NCBI GenBank assembly: GCA_016719405.1
Contig: JADJZE010000026.1
Coordinates: forward strand, 1 to 57,316
DNA: 57,316 nt
DNA from: Candidatus Aalborgicola lynettensis
GTDB taxonomy: Bacteria; Pseudomonadota; Gammaproteobacteria; Burkholderiales; Burkholderiaceae_C
Reading direction: 5' to 3'
The notes beneath the pieces are model-generated. The model was not told the origin of the DNA. It saw only the letters and a program-made list of their open reading frames with translations, and ran no database searches. The first letter of the stretch is position 1, and every line of letters begins with the position of its first letter. The position numbers and the translations under genes were made by a program. Shown here piece after piece: positions 17,358 through 25,923 of the stretch.

Positions 17358-18836
17358 TTACGAGGGAACCAATGCACCGCCACCCATTGCCTGGTAAAGC
17401 GTGACCGTATTCGATAGCCGCCGTGCCCGCACTTCCAAAGTATTGATATGGGCTTGCTGGGCTTGCTGTTGCGACAAGAGTAGCTGCAAATAGCTTGCTG
17501 AACCCAATGCATATTGCCGCTCAACGAGTTTGAGTGCTTTTGCAGCCGACGCATTGGCGCTTTCCAGAGACTGCTGCACCAGCGCGTCGCTCTCAATCGT
17601 GCGAAGTACATCGGCCACGTTGCGTAGCGACTGCAGCACAGCTTGCTGATAGTTGGCCTTTGCGGCATCCAGACCCGCCTCAAGGGCCTTGCTGTTGGCT
17701 CGCAGTCCGGGGTTGAGCAGGGGTTGCACCAGTTGGCCGCCCAGACTCCAGATCAATGAGCCTGCGCCGAACAAGCTGGCCGTTGTCAAAGCCTGCGAGC
17801 CCAGATTGGCAGTCAGTGTCAGTTGCGGATATAACTTTGCGACAGCGACCCCGTATTGCGCACTTGCGGTTTGAAGCAAGGCCTCGGATGCCCGCACGTC
17901 AGGGCGGCGGCGCACCCACTCCGAGGGGACGCTAACGGGCAAGGTGCCTGGCAAAGCAAAATCAGCAAGCTCAAATTCAGGCAAACCGGTTTCACCCGGT
18001 GCCAAGCCCGCCAGCAGTGCCAAAAGATGGCGGGTTTGCGCTTTCTTGCTGTGAATTCCATGCAACCCCGCCTGGGTTTGTTCCATTTGCGCCTGCAAAG
18101 CAAGGACTTCAAGTTGCGTGCCAGCACCCAATTCAATGCGCTTGCGCGTGATGGCAATTTGCTCCGCTTGTCCTTGTAGCAGGATGTTCGTCGCGTCAAT
18201 TTGCGCCGCGAGTTGGGCCTGCGTGATGGCAGTTAGCACCAGATTGGCCGCCAGGGTGAGGCGTGACCCTTCAAGCTGGTACGACTGATAGTCCGCTTGC
18301 GCTGTCAACGCTTCCAACGCGCGGCGGTTGCCGCCGGCCAGATCAAGGTCATAACTCACGGCAACCGTAGCGTTGTACAGATCGTAGGTGCGCTCTCCGT
18401 CAGGTAAACCCGCGGCAGCGTTGTTGGCCCCAAGCCGTTGTGCGCCCAGCTTGGCGTTAACTTGAGGTAGCTCAGTGGAGCCAGAGGAGGCTGCGTAATT
18501 GTGCCGCGCTTGCCGTAAGGTGGCTTGCGCTGCGGCGAGTGACGGGCTGGCCACCAGCGCCTGGGCGATCAGGTGGTTGAGCTTGTCCGATTGCAGCTCT
18601 TTCCACCATTCGCCGGGCACCGCTGCGTTTACAAACTCCTGTGACCCACCATGAATGACCGGGCTGGCTGGGGTGCTGGCAGACGGGGCGACAGTCACAA
18701 ATTTCGTCACGGACAGTGACTCGGGGCGGACGTAATCAGGCCCTGAAGCGCAACCTACCATGGCGACGACTAGCGGCGACAGTACAAACAGGTGTGCCCA
18801 AAGGGGCAATCGACGGCGGGTGGTTAGAGGGTTCAT
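17358..18836 (-). CDS. OprM/NodT family outer membrane efflux channel (lipoprotein)
   Basis: 492 aa. A lipoprotein signal with lipobox VGC at about residues 27-29 (VVAMVGCASGPDY) is followed by GEWWKELQSDKLNHLI, the start of the first OEP repeat; the second repeat has RRPDVRASEALLQTASAQYGVA, a hallmark of NodT-type RND/MacAB channels. It ends LYQAMGGG. It forms a trimeric channel from outer membrane to periplasm. It is the last gene of the leftward run that begins with TetR/HlyD/FtsX/ABC, and could serve as their exit duct. Confidence 0.93.
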   Translation of the reverse strand: MNPLTTRRRLPLWAHLFVLSPLVVAMVGCASGPDYVRPESLSVTKFVTVAPSASTPASPVIHGGSQEFVNAAVPGEWWKELQSDKLNHLIAQALVASPSLAAAQATLRQARHNYAASSGSTELPQVNAKLGAQRLGANNAAAGLPDGERTYDLYNATVAVSYDLDLAGGNRRALEALTAQADYQSYQLEGSRLTLAANLVLTAITQAQLAAQIDATNILLQGQAEQIAITRKRIELGAGTQLEVLALQAQMEQTQAGLHGIHSKKAQTRHLLALLAGLAPGETGLPEFELADFALPGTLPVSVPSEWVRRRPDVRASEALLQTASAQYGVAVAKLYPQLTLTANLGSQALTTASLFGAGSLIWSLGGQLVQPLLNPGLRANSKALEAGLDAAKANYQQAVLQSLRNVADVLRTIESDALVQQSLESANASAAKALKLVERQYALGSASYLQLLLSQQQAQQAHINTLEVRARRLSNTVTLYQAMGGGALVPS

Positions 18837-18857
18837 TTTTTGGATTCCTTGGTGCGT

Positions 18858-20063
18858 CTAAAACTCAATACTGAGCGTCACAGACCCGTACGCGTGGCTT
18901 GAGCCTTGCTCTTCAAACTCCCTGGTTCGCCAAACCCGCATGACGGCCAGCTTGACGCCGTGCCCTGCGATTGGGCTCTGCGCGCTGAGTCCGATGGCGG
19001 CTTGGGCAACCCAGGGACTTCTCGTGACGCTGTGGCTGGACTCAAAGAGATTTCCATCCAGCGAAAAGTCGTGCAACACCAGCTTTGTTTCCAGCGTTCC
19101 AAAGAGGTGGACGCCTGCGCGTGGTCTGCCAGACTGGGTTGTACCCTTACCGTCGCCACCATGAATAGAGGCAGCCGAGGGTGGGCGGTTTTCAGCACCA
19201 GGGCGAATCGGATAGGTGCCGAAGTCATTGGGAATATTCCAGCCAATGCGGCCTTCGATACCCACGGTCCCAGAGGTTTCTATGTTGCCGAGTTGCAGTC
19301 CTAGCGAACGGATGTAGTCGGCAGAAAATCCCGGCTGAATTGCCCCTGCGCCTTGGTAAGTTTTGAATTTCCGGTCCAGCGCCATTTGAACTGCGGGCTC
19401 GTTGCGTAACTGGTTGTCCCAACCCTGGAACCGCTCAGCACCGATCACATCGTGAATTAAGTCCTGAGCGGGTTGTGCCAGTGCCAGCGGACCGATAACT
19501 CCAAGAGTAATCTCGCGGGTTTCAAGTACTTCCGTGTTGTTGTGGGGCTCGTGTTTGCGGCGATTCCATGACATGCCGACGTAAAGCAAGCCTGCGTATG
19601 GACGGTCGTCGGGAATCAAATCAGTTCGGGTTGAGTCCCTCGGTGTGAACATCGACTGGCCAAATTTCACAACCACGTTTTGCGCGTGAGCGGGGTTGTT
19701 CGCATCAGCCCAAAACCCAGGGTCAAGATATGAGATGAGCGCTGCGTGCAAACGCACTGCAGCAGGCAAACACGCCAAGTTCAACTTGCCGAAGATGTCG
19801 TGCGAGACGGCGGTGAATGCCACACCACTGGTGTAGTTTTGATCGGTGTCTGCAAAGAGATCATTCTCCAGTCTGGCGGTTGCTCCTCGGAATCTGATCG
19901 CATTGGAAGCATTGCATGCCTGGACATCAGAATCGGGTGTGTTAACGGTTTGTGCGCTGACAGGCGCAGCGCAAAGAACCAGTACGAGTGCCGTTGCTGG
20001 CAAGCGTCTCCTGTAGCCGGTTTGGCAACTACTTGGGTGGGGCTGAACTTTGTCCGACAGCAT
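18858..20063 (-). CDS. LpxR family lipid A deacylase-like outer membrane protein (DUF2219)
   Basis: 401 aa from the ATG at 20063; an in-frame TTG lies 6 nt upstream. A signal peptide (ATALVLVLCAAPVSAQ) precedes ARLENDLFADTDQNYTSGV, the conserved start of the LpxR barrel with the Asn-Asp pair implicated in Ca2+/catalysis, and later DDRPYAGLLYVGMSW. LpxR enzymes remove the 3'-acyloxyacyl group of lipid A in the outer membrane. The gene starts 2 nt after the LOG gene stop, so it is translated with it. Substrate activity is not proven by sequence. Confidence 0.85.
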   Translation of the reverse strand: MLSDKVQPHPSSCQTGYRRRLPATALVLVLCAAPVSAQTVNTPDSDVQACNASNAIRFRGATARLENDLFADTDQNYTSGVAFTAVSHDIFGKLNLACLPAAVRLHAALISYLDPGFWADANNPAHAQNVVVKFGQSMFTPRDSTRTDLIPDDRPYAGLLYVGMSWNRRKHEPHNNTEVLETREITLGVIGPLALAQPAQDLIHDVIGAERFQGWDNQLRNEPAVQMALDRKFKTYQGAGAIQPGFSADYIRSLGLQLGNIETSGTVGIEGRIGWNIPNDFGTYPIRPGAENRPPSAASIHGGDGKGTTQSGRPRAGVHLFGTLETKLVLHDFSLDGNLFESSHSVTRSPWVAQAAIGLSAQSPIAGHGVKLAVMRVWRTREFEEQGSSHAYGSVTLSIEF

Positions 20064-20065
20064 GG

Positions 20066-20941
20066 TCAATCCTGATTGGCGTCTTGAGCTGGCGGATTCC
20101 CACCATAGAACTTTTGCAAGGTAGCAATAATTTCTTCCACCGTGTTGACGAGGGTGAAGAGTTGCACGTCTTGCGCACCGATGTAACCTTCTTCGATCAA
20201 AAAATCAAAGTTGATCGCCTTGCGCCAAAAATCGGTTCCCACCAGAACAATCGGTACCCGGCTGACTTTTCCGGTTTGCACCAGCGTAAGCACTTCAAAT
20301 AACTCATCCATGGTGCCAAAGCCACCCGGGAAAACCACCAAGGCCTTGGCGCGCATCAAAAAATGCATTTTTCGCAGCCCGAAGTAGCGAAACTGAAAGC
20401 ACAGGCCAGGTGTAATGAACGGATTGGGGGCTTGCTCGTGTTGCAGCGTGATGTTCAAACCAATGCTGCGCGCACCCGCGTCGAAGGCGCCCCGATTCGC
20501 CGCTTCCATGATGCCGGGGCCACCCCCGGTCACCACCACAAAATCTCGCCGACCCTCCTCTTGAAACCGCAGGGAGACAATTTCCGCGAAGCGCCTGGCC
20601 ACTTCGTAATAGTGCGATTGACGCACTTGTTGACGGGCTCGGGTCATGGCTGCTGGCAGGCGGTCGTCGTTCGGGTTTGAACTGGCGCGGGCTTGCACTT
20701 CCGCCAAGGTGGCCTGGGCTTGCTGGGGCGAGGTCACACGCGCACTGCCAAACACCACCACAGTCGACTGAATTTTGTGGCGGCGCAAATAGCGCTCGGG
20801 CTTGAGCAATTCGAGTTGAAGCCGGATCGGGCGCGAATCGGCATCCGCCAATAACTCCTGGTCTTCATGGGCCAGGCGGTAAGAGGGGTGCGCAAGAATC
20901 GCCTCAAGTTGCGCTTCCTGCACCCTGTTGGTGGTGCTCAT
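20066..20941 (-). CDS. LOG family protein (Lonely Guy-type phosphoribohydrolase fold)
   Basis: 291 aa. The GGGPGIMEAANRGA stretch and PGGFGTMDELFEVLT (PGGxGTxxE) are the nucleotide-binding and catalytic signatures of LOG/TIGR00730 proteins, often misnamed lysine decarboxylases. The N-terminal 80 residues (ELLKPERYLRRHKIQSTVVVFGSARV) are an extension found in the longer bacterial type. Plausible reaction: release of ribose 5-phosphate from nucleoside monophosphates. Overlaps the beta-CASP gene stop by ATGA. Confidence 0.9.
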   Translation of the reverse strand: MSTTNRVQEAQLEAILAHPSYRLAHEDQELLADADSRPIRLQLELLKPERYLRRHKIQSTVVVFGSARVTSPQQAQATLAEVQARASSNPNDDRLPAAMTRARQQVRQSHYYEVARRFAEIVSLRFQEEGRRDFVVVTGGGPGIMEAANRGAFDAGARSIGLNITLQHEQAPNPFITPGLCFQFRYFGLRKMHFLMRAKALVVFPGGFGTMDELFEVLTLVQTGKVSRVPIVLVGTDFWRKAINFDFLIEEGYIGAQDVQLFTLVNTVEEIIATLQKFYGGNPPAQDANQD

Positions 20942-22323
20942 AGCTGATAGCTCTGACCGATTGCTGGCACGTCCACAGTCCAGTTTTTCTCAGTGCGCAA
21001 CTGTTGCGCAAAGTTGTTGGCGGCAGCGGCTTCGCCGTGAACCACAAAGGTGCGTCCTGGTGGTTTGCTGAACCCGCTTGCCCACGCCATGAGTGCTTTT
21101 TGATCGGCATGGGCCGAGAAGCCGCCCAGGGTATGGATGGACGCGCGCACGGCAACTTCTTCGCCAAAAATACGCACCACTTTCTCACCATCCACCAAGC
21201 GGCGCCCGAGCGTGCCACCGGCCTGAAAGCCGGTAATAAGCACACCGCATTCGGGCCGCCCCAGGTTGTGCAGCAGGTGATGCTTGATGCGCCCGGCGTC
21301 ACACATGCCGCTGGCGGAAATGATGATGGCGCCGGAGCGAATCTGGTTGAGTGCAATGGATTCTGCAACATCAGCCACAAAGTGCATCGTGGGCAGATTT
21401 TTAGCTTGCGCATGCCATTGTGTGATGCGGTGCGCTTCGGCATCAAACAGCTCGAAATGCTTTTTCGTGATGTTGGTCACCGCCACCGCCATGGGCGAGT
21501 CAACGTAGATGTTGAGGTGGCTTAGGCGGCCCTGCTCGGTGAGCTGGTGCAGGTGGTAAATGATCTCTTGTGTGCGCCCCACTGCGAATGCCGGAACAAT
21601 CACATTGCCTTTGCGCTTGTACAAGGTGTGGTCGACGATATCAGCCAGTTCGGCCAAGGTGGTGGGAAGGTCCTTGTGGTTACGGTCACCATAGGTGGAC
21701 TCGATCAACAGCACATCCGCTTCTTCGATGCGTGTGGGATCTTTGAGGATGGGGCGCCCAGGCTGCCCCAGATCGCCAGAGGCCACCAGTTTGCGGGTGA
21801 CGCCGTCTTCAGTTACCCATATTTCAATGATGGCTGAGCCCAAAATGTGCCCTGCATCCCGAAAGCAGCACGCCACCGATGGATGTGGTGCGAAGCGCTC
21901 GTCGTAGTCAACCGGCCGGAATAGTTCGAGGCAGTTCTTTGCATCCTGCACGGTATAAATCGGCGGGAGTGCATCAGGCCTGTGTCGTCGCTTCGCTCGG
22001 TCGGCATCCATCTCTTGAATGTGGCCACTGTCGGGCAGCATCACGCCCAGCAGGTCGGTAGTAGCGCGGGTGGTGTAGATGGGGCCACCAAAGCCGTTCA
22101 GCACCAGTTTTGGCAGTAGGCCACTGTGATCAATATGGGCATGGGTGAGCAGCACAAAGTCGATCGAACGCGGATCAAAATCAAACGGCTTGTGGTTTCG
22201 TGCCGGGGCCTCCCGCCCGCCTTGCACCATGCCGCAATCGATCAGAAAACGCAAGTGATCGGTCTCGACCAAATAACAGGAGCCCGTTACTTCGCGTGCT
22301 GCGCCCAGGAACGTGATTTTCAT
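20938..22323 (-). CDS. Beta-CASP MBL-fold metallo-hydrolase (RNA nuclease-like)
   Basis: 461 aa. The metallo-beta-lactamase core has LTHAHIDHSGLLPKLV (HxHxDH), a DAGHILGSAIIEIW motif, and the beta-CASP region ESTYGDRNH, IIISASGMCDAGRIKHHL and HTLGGFSAHADQ. This is the set seen in YsyH/CPSF73-like RNA endo/exonucleases. It is cotranslated with the LOG and LpxR genes. A 20-codon open frame lies immediately upstream and overlaps its start. Substrate unknown. Confidence 0.92.
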   Translation of the reverse strand: MKITFLGAAREVTGSCYLVETDHLRFLIDCGMVQGGREAPARNHKPFDFDPRSIDFVLLTHAHIDHSGLLPKLVLNGFGGPIYTTRATTDLLGVMLPDSGHIQEMDADRAKRRHRPDALPPIYTVQDAKNCLELFRPVDYDERFAPHPSVACCFRDAGHILGSAIIEIWVTEDGVTRKLVASGDLGQPGRPILKDPTRIEEADVLLIESTYGDRNHKDLPTTLAELADIVDHTLYKRKGNVIVPAFAVGRTQEIIYHLHQLTEQGRLSHLNIYVDSPMAVAVTNITKKHFELFDAEAHRITQWHAQAKNLPTMHFVADVAESIALNQIRSGAIIISASGMCDAGRIKHHLLHNLGRPECGVLITGFQAGGTLGRRLVDGEKVVRIFGEEVAVRASIHTLGGFSAHADQKALMAWASGFSKPPGRTFVVHGEAAAANNFAQQLRTEKNWTVDVPAIGQSYQL

Positions 22324-22382
22324 TTGACACCTCCGCCTTCGAGTTCTTCAAACGGCACTTGTTGCAGGTAATGAATGTTCAT
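22320..22382 (-). pseudogene. 20-codon remnant of a type 1 glutamine amidotransferase start
   Basis: ATG at 22382 with GGAG 7 nt upstream encodes MNIHYLQQVPFEELEGGGVK and ends in a TGA that overlaps the ATG of the beta-CASP gene. The first 14 residues closely match the start of type 1 glutamine amidotransferases that I recall (MxIHYLQHVPFEGLG). The rest of such a gene is absent, so this is probably a deletion scar that now works as a leader for translation of the next gene. Confidence 0.45.
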
Positions 22383-22445
22383 CGTGTTTCTCCTTGTTCC
22401 GATGTTGTCTTTTCTACAGTGCCGAGGTGCAGGCAATGGCTTGCA

Positions 22446-22859
22446 TCACATCACGCGCCGAGCCAAGCCGCGCCAGGCAATCGTTGCAATCGTCACCCAT
22501 ACCAAGGTTCGTAGGCTCATGGCGACTAGGGTTCGCCGTTCGTAGGCTCCACCGGAATCGACATGCTCGCCCAATGCCGCGAAGGCAAAGAACGTCGCTA
22601 TGGCGATGGCAATGGCTAACCACACTGCCCAGCGCTGGCTCAGCCATAGCCCGGCACCGGCGACGACATAGGCGAAGCCCGCCAAGAAATTGAACCAAAG
22701 CACAAACGGCACATAGTTGCCAGCGGCGGCGCGCGCAACTTCATTGCCAAACAGGATCGTGCCGCCTTCCTTGAGGGTCAGCAAACCGAACCCGATCGCT
22801 ACCAAGGAAATAACCCACAACATCAACCCGCGTTGCTGCGCTTGTGTAGAAGTATTCAT
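22446..22859 (-). CDS. Small integral membrane protein
   Basis: 137 aa with about four hydrophobic segments (LMLWVISLVAIGFGLLTL near 12-29; FVLWFNFLAGFAYVVAGAGLWL near 52-73; WAVWLAIAIAIATFFAFAAL near 77-96; RTLVWVTIATIAW near 117-129). No family recognised. It lies between cytochrome c (34 nt upstream) and the beta-CASP gene in the same leftward run. A role next to the cytochromes is possible, but nothing in the sequence shows it. Confidence 0.8.
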   Translation of the reverse strand: MNTSTQAQQRGLMLWVISLVAIGFGLLTLKEGGTILFGNEVARAAAGNYVPFVLWFNFLAGFAYVVAGAGLWLSQRWAVWLAIAIAIATFFAFAALGEHVDSGGAYERRTLVAMSLRTLVWVTIATIAWRGLARRVM

Positions 22860-22893
22860 GAGAAATTTCCTATTCGTTCAAGGTGAAAAGGCA

Positions 22894-23373
22894 CTACTGA
22901 ACGGCATCTTTCTTGCCGTAGAAGTGCGCCACAAAAGGCTTTTGAAACTCGTTATGGCAGCTGTCGCAACTCGCCTGGAGCGTGCGAAATATCAGCTCCG
23001 TTCCTTGGACGTCATTGGACTTAGCTGCCTTACCGATGGCTTGAGCCTGTTCGACAACGGAACCGTCATAGGCTTTGTACTTGCTGACGCTGGTGCCAAC
23101 GAACCCCATGATGCGCATTTTTTCAAAAAATGGCGGCTGGCGATGATCTGCAATAAGGGGTGCGATTTTTTCCACCAATGGCCAGTCCTTTTGCGAGATG
23201 GCATCCGCCATGCTGTGCATGTTTTTATCCATGTCTTGCATGATTTTGCGCAGGGCCAGTGTGGGGGTATCTGTGCCGTCGTCAGCCCAGGTCATTGCGC
23301 CGATCATTGCCATGAGCGTGCCGATTGCAGCCATGGCAATTCTCTTTGCGGTTCGTGCGTTTTTGTATTTCAT
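22894..23373 (-). CDS. Class II-type cytochrome c (C-terminal haem)
   Basis: 159 aa. A signal peptide ends near AMTWA. The mature part is helical (LRKIMQDMDKNMHSMADAI, then DWPLVEKIAPLIADH) and carries a single C-terminal haem site CDSCH about 20 residues from the end, the layout of cytochrome c'/four-helix cytochromes. It lies 31 nt after the cytochrome b561 gene, so the two are probable redox partners in the periplasm and inner membrane. The physiological electron donor is unknown. Confidence 0.85.
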   Translation of the reverse strand: MKYKNARTAKRIAMAAIGTLMAMIGAMTWADDGTDTPTLALRKIMQDMDKNMHSMADAISQKDWPLVEKIAPLIADHRQPPFFEKMRIMGFVGTSVSKYKAYDGSVVEQAQAIGKAAKSNDVQGTELIFRTLQASCDSCHNEFQKPFVAHFYGKKDAVQ

Positions 23374-23404
23374 GGGCGCATCCAGCTAGCGCGGTTTCGA
23401 CTGC

Positions 23405-23944
23405 CTAACGCTGTCCAAACCACATGCGTGACAGAAGGCGATCCTTGAGCCCGAACTGGTGGTAGACGACTCCCACAACGTGCAGGGCCACCAGTGCCAT
23501 CAGCAGTTTTGCGATCCAGCCGTGAACCACGCGCGGCGTATAGATTGCGAAGCTGTCCGGCAGCGATCCGGCACTGCCCGCAAAAATCATCTGCGGCAAT
23601 CCCGCTTGCAGTGCTGTGGCGGCACCGCTGGCGGCCATGGCGAAGACCAGCAGGTACAGACCCACATGCGCGCCTTTTCCCAGCAAGTTCAGTGCGTTGC
23701 TACCCGTAGAGGCAACTTGCGGGTGACTTGTGCGCAGGCGAACGATCAAGCGCGCCATCATCAGGGCGCCAATGGCAAAACCCATGATCATGTGGCCCTG
23801 TAAGGCGCCAAGTTTTTCGGGAGACGTGTTGGGAATGTCCTTCAATACGAAGGTGCCCATACCCATCGCAAGCATGATGAGCAGAGCCAGTAGCCAATGC
23901 AGACTGACGAGGGCAGGGTGATGGCGAGACGGATTTTGTTTCAT
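23405..23944 (-). CDS. Cytochrome b561 family protein
   Basis: 179 aa from the ATG at 23944; the open frame extends further upstream but into the ABC gene. Four membrane helices are visible with paired histidines: HHPALVSLHWLLALLIML, LQGHMIMGFAIGALMMAR, GAHVGLYLLVFAMAASG and VVHGWIAKLLMALVALHVVGVVYHQF. This is the pattern of the YceJ/b561 di-haem family, which moves electrons in the inner membrane. It follows the ABC ATPase after 40 nt and precedes the cytochrome c gene. Confidence 0.88.
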   Translation of the reverse strand: MKQNPSRHHPALVSLHWLLALLIMLAMGMGTFVLKDIPNTSPEKLGALQGHMIMGFAIGALMMARLIVRLRTSHPQVASTGSNALNLLGKGAHVGLYLLVFAMAASGAATALQAGLPQMIFAGSAGSLPDSFAIYTPRVVHGWIAKLLMALVALHVVGVVYHQFGLKDRLLSRMWFGQR

Positions 23945-23984
23945 TTGGGATTCCAGGTTGTCAAAGGGATTGAGTGAATGGCTG

Positions 23985-24716
23985 TCAGTCGATTCCACGA
24001 CCTTCACCCGCCTCTTCGTGGGTGACGCCATCGCGAATGTGGTAAATCCGCTTGAAGGTGGGAATGATTTTTTCGTCGTGGGTGACGACGATGATTGCGG
24101 TGTCGAATTGCTTGGCCATCTGATTGAGGATGCGGATCACGGCCAGCGCTCGCTCGCTGTCCAGTGGCGCTGTGGGTTCATCGGCCAGGATCACTGGGGG
24201 TCGATTGACCAACCCGCGGGCGATCGCCACCCGTTGCTGCTCGCCACCGGAGAGCTGCGATGGCATGGCCTTGGCACGGTGCTGTACATCCAGTGCGGTC
24301 AACAATGCCAGCGCCTTTTTGCGCGCCTCAGCGTTGGGAACACCCGCCAACATGGGTAGCAGGGCGACGTTGTCGGTCACGTCCAGGAATGGGATCAGGT
24401 AGGGGGCCTGGAAGACGAATCCAATCTTGTCGCGCCGCAGGGCGCGCAGGTCGGAGATTTTCCAGCCGTTGTCATAAATAACATCCTGGCCCAACACCAT
24501 GCGCCCGGATGTTGGCTCAATGATGGCACCCAGGCATTTAAGCAACGTACTCTTGCCCGAGCCTGATGGTCCAACCAACCCCACAACTTCACCGGGTGCG
24601 ACGACCATGTTGACGCCCTTGAGTGCGTCCACCGCCATGTCGCCGTGGCCGTAGCGCTTTTTAAGTCCTTCAATGCGGATGCCACGCGCAGAGGAGTCAG
24701 AATGTTGTTTATCCAC
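23985..24716 (-). CDS. ABC transporter ATP-binding protein (LolD/MacB type)
   Basis: 243 aa. Walker A GPSGSGKST, Q-loop FVFQAPYLIPFLDV, signature LSGGEQQRVAIARGL and Walker B VILADEPTAPLDSE are all intact. The type fits LolD/MacB-like ATPases that power FtsX-family permeases. The best start is the GTG at 24716, which overlaps the permease stop (GGTGGATAA) by 8 nt; the longer open frame upstream lies inside the permease gene. It acts with the permease at 24709 and HlyD at 25920. Confidence 0.92.
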   Translation of the reverse strand: MDKQHSDSSARGIRIEGLKKRYGHGDMAVDALKGVNMVVAPGEVVGLVGPSGSGKSTLLKCLGAIIEPTSGRMVLGQDVIYDNGWKISDLRALRRDKIGFVFQAPYLIPFLDVTDNVALLPMLAGVPNAEARKKALALLTALDVQHRAKAMPSQLSGGEQQRVAIARGLVNRPPVILADEPTAPLDSERALAVIRILNQMAKQFDTAIIVVTHDEKIIPTFKRIYHIRDGVTHEEAGEGRGID

Positions 24717-25923
24717 CGATGGCCTCCGCTGGGTCAACTTTGAGCGCGGCGCGAATTGCCAGCACACTGGCCAGTACGCATATCACCACCACCGCCACGA
24801 AACCGCGAATAGCGTCGCCAGACTCCAATAGCACGTATTTTGGAAAGACCGGTGCCCAGAACGTGGCTGAAACTTTACCGACCACAAACCCGATCAAGCC
24901 CAGAGCCACCGCCTGTTGAAGAATCATCCCGGCAATGGTGCGGTTGGTGGTGCCAATGAGTTTGAGCACTGCGATCTCCCGGATCTTGCCCATCGTCAGG
25001 GTGTAGATGATGAATGCAACGATGGCAGCGCTGACAATGGCCAGAATCACCAGGAACATGGCAATCTGCCTGGCCGCTGTGGCAATCAATTTCTCGATCA
25101 GGATGCCCTGCATCTGTGATCGCGTGTAGACGCTCAGGTGCTTCCAGCGTCTGATGGGTTCGGCCACAGCCTCCGGGTCTGTGCCGGGTTCTATCTGCAC
25201 CAGCACGGCATTGACCGAGGTATTGGTACTTTGCGAGGCGATTACCGCATCCAGCAAGCCGGGCACGCCGGGGCGGTTCAGTGCCGGGCTTTGTGCTGTA
25301 CGGGCTCGTTGTGCCCGAATGGCATCGTTGTCCTTGAGAAACTGGGCCTCCTGCGCATCTTTCAATGGAATAAAAACCATCGGGTCACCGCCCGAGGAGA
25401 CCATGCGGCGGGTCAGCCCCACCACGGTGTACTCGTTGCGCCGAATGCGGATGCGGTCCCCCAGCGCGAAGCCGCTGGCAATGTCGGCTACCGCCTCGTA
25501 ATGACCACGGGTCAGTCGCCGTCCCTCAACCAGGTAGCCGGGTTGCCCGGGATGACCTGCACCGTCAGGTGGAATACCGACCACCATGGCGCGCACATCC
25601 CGTGCTTTACCGTCCCCAAGTTGGCTGACCTGCATGGTCAGGTAAGTGACATTGGCAACGCGCGCCACGCCCGATAGGCCCAGAATGCTGCGGTAGGTGT
25701 CGTCGTAAATGCTTGAGGACTCTGCATATGGGCCTTGGGTATCCTTTTGAACGACCCAAAGGTCAGCACCGCTGTTGTCGAGCAGCACATTGGCATCGTC
25801 CACCATGCCCCGGTACACGCCAGCCATGGTCAGCGTCACGCCGATCAATAGCCCGAGTCCGATACCGGTGAACACGAACTTGCCCCAGGCATGCAGAATG
25901 TCGCGTCCGGCCAGGCTGATCAT
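24709..25923 (-). CDS. FtsX-like ABC transporter permease (MacB/DevC type)
   Basis: 404 aa. One N-terminal membrane helix (FVFTGIGLGLLIGVTLTMAGV), a periplasmic domain of about 230 residues, then three helices: IAMFLVILAIVSAAIVAFII, MILQQAVALGLIGFVVG and FVAVVVICVLASVLAIRAAL. The GKIREIAVLKLIGTTNRTI loop is typical of FtsX permeases. It overlaps the HlyD stop by ATGA and the ATPase start by 8 nt. It probably moves substrate from periplasm or inner membrane, driven by the ATPase. Confidence 0.92.
   Translation of the reverse strand: MISLAGRDILHAWGKFVFTGIGLGLLIGVTLTMAGVYRGMVDDANVLLDNSGADLWVVQKDTQGPYAESSSIYDDTYRSILGLSGVARVANVTYLTMQVSQLGDGKARDVRAMVVGIPPDGAGHPGQPGYLVEGRRLTRGHYEAVADIASGFALGDRIRIRRNEYTVVGLTRRMVSSGGDPMVFIPLKDAQEAQFLKDNDAIRAQRARTAQSPALNRPGVPGLLDAVIASQSTNTSVNAVLVQIEPGTDPEAVAEPIRRWKHLSVYTRSQMQGILIEKLIATAARQIAMFLVILAIVSAAIVAFIIYTLTMGKIREIAVLKLIGTTNRTIAGMILQQAVALGLIGFVVGKVSATFWAPVFPKYVLLESGDAIRGFVAVVVICVLASVLAIRAALKVDPAEAIGG

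Noticed and set aside
22446..22859. Assigning the small membrane protein to a DoxX or similar family
   Set aside because: The helices fit in number but no diagnostic motif could be seen, so it is left unnamed.
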